64,000 nucleotides of DNA from Megalonaias nervosa. Lineage: Eukaryota > Mollusca > Bivalvia > Unionida > Unionidae. The translations under genes were made by a program, and so were the position numbers. The DNA is taken from the NCBI GenBank assembly GCA_016617855.1, contig JAECUM010001766.1:1-64000 (forward strand). The letters run 5' to 3'. Numbering within the stretch: position 1 is the stretch's first letter; each line of letters opens with the position of its first letter. Positions 56,090-64,000 of this stretch are shown piece by piece. Below the pieces are notes generated by a model. That model was not told the origin of the DNA. It was given only the letters and a program-made list of their open reading frames with translations, and did not search any database.

Positions 56090-57790
56090 TGGCTGTTCAA
56101 ATTGTTCAGATCAACAATTTCGCTGTTTTGAAGCCTTTTAAACCAATGATTAAAATTTGGCTAAACTTGACAGAAAACATTCTGGTTTAAACCCATTCAG
56201 ATTTACATAAATAATGCCAATCTGCTATCAGATGTGACCACTGTTACAAAAAATAGAAAACCGTAAATAAGACTTCTCCAGACCCGATGAGCAGAATTTA
56301 TCAAATATGAACAGAAAGCATCTTGGCATGAAGACATTTCAGATGTGGGGAAAAAAAGTTAATAAAGATAGAAAACCTTAAAAGGCTTCTAAAATGTGCA
56401 ATGATTAAAACTTGACTCAACTTGACAGAAAGCATCCTAGAATGAATGTTTGCACAGAAAATGACGATCCACCATCAGATACAGTCACTGTTACTGAGAT
56501 AAGAAAAACCTTAAAAGATCTCTAAAAAATGGGTTTACATAATTTTGCCAAATGTAACAGAAAGGGATCCTAAAATGAATAGAGTTCAGATTATGCCAAT
56601 CAGAAATCAAATATGGCCACCATTAGCAAAAACAGTTGAACCTTGAAACAGTTTCTTCCACAAATATCACACCCCACAGAATTTGACTATATTTGACAGA
56701 AACATTCTGGAACGAAGGGCTTTGAATTCATACAAATGGTACTGGTTTACCATAAAATAGGGCTGCCATTAGTAAAAGGAAAAACCTTTAAATAAAAACA
56801 TCTCAAAAACCACTTAATAAAATATGACCATCATCGATAACACATTCTGGAATGAAGGGTTTTCACGTTTATACATTTGATGTTGGTCTGCTATTAAATA
56901 CTGCCACCATTTCTAAAAATAGAGAAACAAAATCCCCAAAACTGCTCAACATAATTTTTCCAAATTGACTAAAAGCATTCTGGCATAAAGAGCTTTGAAA
57001 TGGATACAGATGATGGCAATTGGTCATCAGATATTGCCACCATTACTTGAAATCGAGAAACTTTTAAATGATTATCTTCTAAGATAACACTCGACAAAAT
57101 TTGACGGGGTGTGTGGGGAAGCACCTTGGCATGAAGGGCTGTGAAATTATACAAATGATGTTGATCCTCTGTCATTTATGGCCATTGTTACTAAAAGTAG
57201 AAAAACTCTTCAGCAACTTGTTACAAACCACTCAACAGAATTTTTGAGTAATTTGACAGCAAGCATTCTGGAACTGATGGATTTCACACTTTTGCAAATA
57301 GTGCTAGTTCACTACCAAATATGTCCACTGTTACTAAATATAGAAAAACCTTGAAGTGAATTTTTCAAAAGCTGATAGTTGCAGAAATGGTGTCAGTGTG
57401 CCATCAACAATGACCACCAGTTGTAAAGATAAAAAAACATTTAAACAATATGTTCTTAACCATTCAACACAATTCAGCCTATTTTGACAAAAGTATCCAG
57501 CCATGATTTGCTTTCAGACTGGTATATGTGATACCAATCTGCCATCAGTTATGGTTGTCATTACTTAACATAGAAAAAATTGAAACGACTTGTTAAAAAC
57601 TATAATTTGACCAGATTTGACAGAAAGCATCCTACAGTTAAAGCCTTTTACACTTTTACCAGTGATGCTGATTCTGCTTTAAAATGTGACCACAATTACA
57701 AAGACAATAGAAGAACATTTAACTTTTTCCCCCAAAATCCTCGACACGCTTTGACCAAATTTGAAAGAAAATAACTTGGCAAATAACAAG
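56090..57790. repeat. degenerate satellite, unit about 135 bp, 12-13 copies
   Basis: Phrases 'ttgacagaaagcatcctg', 'aatgaagg', 'gatgccaatctgccatcaga', 'ccaccattac' and 'aaaaccttaaa' recur in fixed order. Starts of the 'gacagaa' phrase are near 56170, 56310, 56424, 56557, 56695, 56840, 56967, 57103, 57254, 57378, 57485, 57620 and 57763. Non-coding. Confidence 0.8.
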
Positions 57791-58175
57791 AAATTGTCAT
57801 TCTGGCCTTGATTTCTTAGCTAACTGCCCTTTATTTGGCTATCAGGCACATGTTAGCCTGGTGAGCAAACTGAGACCCACTTAGGTTCCTTGTTTTAGAA
57901 TTGTTTTGTGGAATATGAAATTATCAACAAAGTATGAAGTAATATATTTGTCCATTAATATTTGAGAGATGTTATCATCATCTGATATTTTCATCAGGAT
58001 TATTTAAACTTTTCATTAATAATTTGGTTTAGTGCCTAATGTGAAGGTAGAAAAATGTTGACTGTGTCCCATCATGCTTTAACATTGTTTACGTTCATAT
58101 CTATGAAAGCTTTTAAATCTTCAGTTATGGTTAAATTTGTTATAAATAGCAAGCTATCACACATCAGTACATGTA
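57791..58175. other. non-coding host DNA
   Basis: No supported gene or named repeat. Confidence 0.45.
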
Positions 58176-59918
58176 CACCTCTCCCTCGATAACTCGCGCA
58201 CATCAGGGTCCAAAAACATAGACCGCTTTATAAGCGAGGGTGCGAGTTACCGAGGAACCTAAAAAATAGTCCGCTTGACATCCAGAGAACCACGGGGTTT
58301 GGTGGGGTGGGGGGACTGGGCTGTTTAATGACTGAATCCTCATTTTATAATTGCGTCAAGAACAAGTGTCAATAAAGTGCTTTTTCCGATTTAGTTGTTT
58401 ATTATTCTGTATAAATTACATTTATTTTCAAAATGTCCAACATCTGAAAAATCGATAACATGATTTCAACTAGTTTCAACAACCAACATGGTACACAAAA
58501 ACATTCATGTATTACGTCACGGCTTTTTGTTTTGTTGATTAGTCTGGTTTCTGGAGAAGTGCATTTAGTATTTTATGAAACAAGGAGTCTACAAAGCAGG
58601 GAACCAGACTGACTGTTGATGCACTACCAAACAAGATAACTTTTTATCACAGAAACATTACATTTCATGAGACAGTCGTCTGCATTGAATTTCAATTTTT
58701 GAATTGTTGAATTAGTAAAATATTTATGCCATGATTGCATTGCAAGGAACAGTGAAACTTCTTATCATCCTTTAGGATATCTGTACGTCTGAATTCAGGA
58801 ATTCTCTGAAACTTGTTTGCCCCACAATGGTCCGTATCTGTGAAATAAAATTCTTTATTTTATGAAGTACTCATTTCGCTTGGTTGCCTTGCTATCTTTA
58901 GTCACATTGAGTAGGATAATTTAAGGTAGTTTAATTAGATTACATACACAATAACATAATAACATTTATTAGTGTTCAATCGATCAAATGAAATGAGTTA
59001 CCAGACATACGACCGGGACCGCTGGTTCTTAAGCATGTAGGATTTGTATGCCCTTTAACTTTTTTGTTTATTCCACCTCCTTTATTTGATTCAAAAGATG
59101 TAATTAATGTGATAATAGAAAAGGAGGCCTGCTTTTTATTTAGTGCAACAATACAACAAACACTTCCGCTAGTCCGATATCAAAACACGGTCAACACTTA
59201 ATTAGGTTCTCAGAGAAAAGCTCGCGGACATAGCCGTTACGGTAGATTGACACATTTTACATTTAATTACAAGGGGACACATTGTATTTATGATGATTAC
59301 ACTTAAACGAAACTGAAAGATGGAACTAGAACACAAATTTTAATTGATAAGAAAAATTATTTAATTGGTATTTATTTATTAAAGTTGTTGTTGTAGGGCT
59401 TAACGCCATTTTTCAGCACACGATAGGCTATACATGGCGGCCAGTATTAATGGTGGAGGAAGAACCCAGGAAATCCCCGGGAAGAACCACCGACACACGA
59501 GAAGCTACTGGCAAGCTTTCTCACATATCTACATTTGCCGAATCTGAATTTATTAAAGTACTGCCTCTACAAGGCATAAGTGAAATTTTCATTGATCGAA
59601 ATTTCCTTGAATATCGTTCATTACGGTGCACTAAGAATGTTGTTTGGAAAGAAAATGTAATTAATTTTATGACTTCTTTTAAAGTTGATATTTCATAATG
59701 TCGATTAAAATTTCCATGTCCTATCTACCATTTTCGACGTTAAAACGAGTGATATATCCAAGTTTTCGTTACCAATTTTGATCGCGATTTTCTTTAAGTT
59801 CAACAGATAGGGATCGATGTTTTGGTATTTTCTGGTTTAAAAAATGGGATCCACGCCTGACCCTGCGTTATAAGCTGGTTCGCGAGTTATCAGGGCACTA
59901 GTTATCGAGGGAGTGGTG
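58176..59918. mobile_element. non-autonomous DNA transposon with TA duplication
   Basis: Inverted ends: left 'cacctctccctcgataactc', right the complement of 'agttatcgagggagtggtg', each next to a TA dinucleotide (58174-58175, 59919-59920). TA duplication and CA start fit pogo/Tigger-type Tc1-mariner relatives. The 1.74 kb between has no transposase, but holds a SINE fragment. Confidence 0.7.
59398..59532 (-). mobile_element. SINE 3' fragment, inverted
   Basis: The reverse complement shares 'gtgagaaagcttgccagtag' and 'gccgccatgtatagcctatc' with the SINE at 43838-44062; the tRNA-like head is absent. It ends in a 'ggcgttaagccc' tail. Confidence 0.7.
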
Positions 59919-60289
59919 TAGTTGGTTTATTCTGAAAGTTTGTATTCTGCTTCCATGTTCAACATGAGTGAAACAATATGGTCTCTAAATGCAAAGAAAT
60001 AAGTAGCAAAGAGAAAATATTGATAATAAGTTTATACAAAAGCTAAGTAAAACTTCATGCCATTGCCTAATTGCTTGATTTCCCCATATCATGTCAAAAT
60101 CTTTCAGTAAAAACAGGCCCAGATGTGACTGATCTCATTGCCTCTCCCAGTGAGACTCATGCCCGCTTCTTCTTTTGTAAAGAAAATGGGCATAGAAGTT
60201 TGATATTACTGGCAATTTTATTCAGAATAGAGCAAGATCTGTCTCAAAAAGATTTTTCCAAAAACACTTTTATGATGAAGGCTATCATC

Positions 60290-60840
60290 AACATGTACAA
60301 AATACACAGGGGACTTTTACTGGAGGAAAGTCATCTTGACTGATGAATATAAAGTCGAGAATGGGGGCAGTCAGAAAGTTTTGATATTGAGAAAGTAGGA
60401 GAGGAGAGGACAGACCAATGTCTTGGCACCCCACCCAGACCATTAAGGTTGCTGATACGGGCTTGTATAACCTACAGTGAAGTTGGAACAAAAGGTAAAT
60501 GGAAACATAAAAGCTCAAAAATATTTAAAAAATATAAGTAATTGATGACATTGTTAAAGTATGATATTTTGCCAATGACAAGTACATTTTCCAAAATGAT
60601 AATGCACCAGTGTAAAGGGTTTGTATAGTCCAGCATTCTAAACACCTAAGTCATTTGAGGTGTATGTGTTGGCCATTCAAATATTCAGACTTAAACATTA
60701 TACAAGATGTTGTGTATAATTTAAAGAGAGAGCTAGAAAATGTTCACAAAATACTTGTACACAACCATCAGGGGGAAAAAAATGTTTGGACATCTCTTCC
60801 TCCTAATTACCATCAAAACCTTTATCATTCCATACCATAA
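60290..60840 (+). pseudogene. Tc1/mariner transposase remnant
   Basis: Motifs in Tc1 order through several frames: FYWRKVILTDEYKVE near 60315, IFQNDNAPV near 60590, then WPFKYSDLNIIQDVVYNLKR at 60670-60730. These correspond to the catalytic region of a DDE Tc1-type transposase. Stops and frame changes throughout. No inverted ends identified. Confidence 0.7.
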
Positions 60841-63800
60841 AGGATAAGACATGTTTTAAGGGCAGAGGGACATATCATGAAAAATTAAAGTAGGGGCATT
60901 ATTGTTTTGATTAACTATTTACTTTCAGACTGCAAGAATAATGTGTGACATAATGGTCAGGTGTGATATTTTTTAACTTCACATTTGGCACTAAACAATA
61001 CATATATGCAACTTTTCTAGATAACCAGTATTTGACCATATTGCTGTCATCTTATGTATGAGTAGTACTTCATAAAAGGCAGCCTGTAGGATAATAAATT
61101 GTAAAGGCTCGCAAAGGTCAGAGAAAAGTCGGGGTATTTTCAATTTTCAAGAACAGTCATGAAATTTTTCTGACATAAGGATATATATACCCTCAATCAG
61201 GGAAAGTCTGACAAGCATGTAAGGAAATATGTTAAATTTTCTTTGTTGCAGATTGTTTTGAATAACTCCTGCAGACATTAGGTTACTTGCACTTAATTCA
61301 GTATCAAATACTCTTAAGAAACAGAAACATTTTACTCCGTGCTTTATGACAAAAACACAATGCATGAACTGATCATCATTTGGTCAGATAAATCTTATTA
61401 AATATACATGTACAGTGGTAGATTTCTGCATAGTTTCAATGCCAATAATTAGCCCTGAGAACACTATTTTGTAAAACTTGAATTCTTTGCAAGATACAGC
61501 ATAGTTTGGTATCCACTTACTCTACATCCTTTGTTCAATTAATCATTAAACTTTACTGTTTTACAGTAAGATTCACTTTCTTAATTCAGTCTGTATTTAC
61601 GACATCTTATTCAGGAATATATTGTTATTTTAGTACATTATGAACATAGGTGCATTTAAAAAATTTATGAGAATTGCAAACTAATTTCATCACCACTTTG
61701 CAATGTTACGGAATCTTGAGCATTATGATTTATGTAAATGTACGAGTTTGGAATAATGCTTGCACAGTTTAAAATAACTTTGGAACTGATTAGATTCTAC
61801 TCTATTCAAGTGCAATTTGATGAATTTACATGTTCTTGAAAATCAGTTTAACTGAATTTTCATACAGTGTCATCAAATATTTTACTTTGCTAATTAGTAT
61901 AGAAATGGAAAAAAAATGTTTACACAGCTAGGTAACTGTCTTGGTTAAGTGTTATCCATTTTTTTGTAAACATTGTATCATGATGTGTACTTTTTAAAAA
62001 TTGTTTTATATTATAATCTCTTCATAATTGACTCTGATTTAAGGTTGAAAGCCATTATGAATGAATACATCAACCAGTTTATAACCCCATTCAGAAATCA
62101 TTGCCTTTTGGCTGGCATTATTTGTTACCTTTCATAATTTTCCAGTCCCATTCCATTTTTCTTCATTTACTGTGAAAGATTATTCCCTGTATAGAGGGGA
62201 AAAAAATAATACAAAACTTTATGTACCTAATCAGTTTCCCATGAAAGCTATATGCAAATTGATTTTAAATATCAGAAGTATAAACCATCTTTTGATCATA
62301 TTCCTATTGTGAACATCATTTGATAAATTGTACCCACTGTACTCATGGGATGGATCTGTTGGGTAGTTTGTTCTGATTTTTTTAAAAAAAAAAGAAAAAA
62401 GAATATTACATTATAACTCCTTGACTTGGTTCTGATATTTATGGCTTGTTTCCGCTACTTTCTTTTGGCTCATCAGTACTAGATGCAGTCTAATCATAAT
62501 AACTAATGTTTTTTTTGTGCTGAACTATTATTTAAGTTTTTCTTTACAGAAGGGTAGCACATCATTTTCAATTAAAATTTCACTTGAAAATTTGATAACT
62601 ATTTTTGCATCATTGTAAATTAATCATATCGTCGTAATGTTGGAAATAGCATTTCTTGCAACAGGTCACAGAGGCAGCATCCTGTTTTGTATGTTTCTTG
62701 TATGTATATATGGTTATGTATTATATCTTAGCTACTTATCATGCGCTTCACAATTCCTTCTGTTGTATTCTTGGTGGAAACTTGACATAGCAACAACTTT
62801 GGTGTCCATGTGCATATCTGTCCATCTATCAGTTCACACTAGATTATGGTGAATGTTAAAGTTTTAGATCAGATGTAAAGATTTCAACTTTGAAGCTAAA
62901 TAGAAGTCTCTTGTACATCTTAAAGCTGCTGTTCCTTTTGAAAAAAAAAACAACAGCTTGGCTATTTTCTTCAAATTTCCAGCAGTGTCATGCAAATCTT
63001 CCCAGAATCCTCCAAGATTTCCAATTCTTTTCTTTTTCTCCTAATTTTAACCCATTGAAATTGGTTACAGTAGTACTGTAAAAATATGTTTTGGGGGATT
63101 TTTTAAAAAATATCTAATTTTTATATTTTAGTGAAATTGACCATGTAAGGGGCACCTATCAATAAAGAAAATGTTCAGAAGAGACCTGACTATAAAAATC
63201 GTGTGAAAACTTATCCATATCAAGGGCATCTGTCTATAAAGTACTGTTTTCTTGTCTTTATTGACAGGTTTCACTGTAGACATAGCTTTTTATCAATTAG
63301 GATATATAATTTTAGTCCATCACCATATTTTTGTTTCGCTTACCTTAGTATGATGACGTAAGGGTATCATTTCTCTGTGGAGATGGAGGGGATGTCATTA
63401 CTAAGAATCTTAAAATATATGTTTACATTCTTGCAGCTAAGATACATTGGGGGTGGGCTATGTGAAAGAATGGTGCAGAGGTGAGATAACATTTTGTAGA
63501 CCCTCTTGTTTAGTACAGATCAGATTATTTCTTAGTATATGATCTGATTTTGCCCAGTGTATTTAACATAGGTGGTAAATGGACAATAATATGTCAACAT
63601 AATGTCATACAACTTTTTACATTATTATATCATCCAATGTCCCAGACATATTCTTACATGTCATAACTGAAAGTAGGAATTAAGTAAAAAAATAAAAAGA
63701 GTATATTTATTGGCATATTTGTAATTATCTCTGATAGTAATGTGAAGAGATCTGGTAATTGATGCTAATTATAAATTGAGTATGTAATAAAAAAAAAATT

Positions 63801-64000
63801 TATGTATATAGTTTGATATCTTGGGTGGACTGGATGCATTTGAGAGGACTGCTCTTCACACTGATGCCTGTTCTAGCACTGTTCTTGACACAAGAACGTC
63901 TTGAACATTATACCCAGAATGTGTTCTCATGTTGAGAACACATGCCTGCTTTTGCAGGTGTGAACTTAATATACATATTAGAATATGTTCTACATGTTTG
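60841..64000. other. non-coding host DNA
   Basis: Only short ORFs without motifs. At 63919-63943 there is a perfect inverted repeat with 10-bp arms (atgtgttctc / gagaacacat) and a 5-base loop. No exon, tRNA or named transposon seen. Confidence 0.5.

Noticed and set aside
60071..60343. Separate host gene
   Set aside because: Its end reads into the Tc1/mariner remnant; the upstream part shows no domain or splice sites.

Overview
The window looks like a piece of an AT-rich invertebrate nuclear genome, most plausibly a mollusc. This is inferred from eukaryotic introns, long microsatellites, degenerate minisatellites, tRNA-derived SINEs, and a dense mix of DNA transposons and retroelements. I see no bacterial operons or phage context. 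Species cannot be read from the sequence. | Layout: 1-13191 is non-coding host DNA with microsatellites, at least four families of degenerate tandem repeats (units near 60, 55, 56 and 28 bp), one dispersed repeat set inside a TATG microsatellite, and one weak candidate exon. 13192-29161 is a nearly complete Polinton/Maverick (adintovirus-like) element of about 16 kb with 254-bp terminal inverted repeats. 29266-34155 is an older dispersed repeat broken by a 1.16-kb transposon with an 8-bp target duplication and by a 2.59-kb TTAA-flanked piggyBac-like element; its unbroken relative lies at 41085-41990. 34160-38296 is a decayed DIRS-like tyrosine-recombinase retroelement. 42390-55601 holds three in-phase exons of a host gene for a multi-pass membrane protein, with SINEs, minisatellites and two decayed LINE reverse transcriptases in its introns. 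55610-64000 holds its 3' end, a 135-bp-unit satellite, a TA-flanked 1.74-kb transposon and a Tc1/mariner transposase remnant. | Polinton: the left half carries plus-strand structural genes: an unknown conserved protein, a small basic protein, the double-jelly-roll major capsid protein, a pVI-like minor protein, the adenain-type protease, a fibre-like protein, a membrane protein, and the penton-like minor capsid protein. The right half carries an orphan ORF, a reverse-strand HNH protein, a cysteine-rich protein, a DNA polymerase B fused to an SF1 helicase and an HNH domain, the retroviral-type integrase, a zinc-ribbon/phospholipase A2 protein and the packaging ATPase. Together these could copy, package and integrate a DNA genome. 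This copy is decayed: the capsid, minor protein, polymerase and first gene have frame breaks, and the penton gene has an in-frame stop. The protease, fibre, integrase, PLA2 protein and ATPase remain open. | The points most worth a second look are the polymerase-helicase-HNH fusion, a tandem repeat read in two frames at the minor protein/protease junction, a SINE-like insert between the two halves of the Polinton, and paralogous empty sites that date two transposon insertions.
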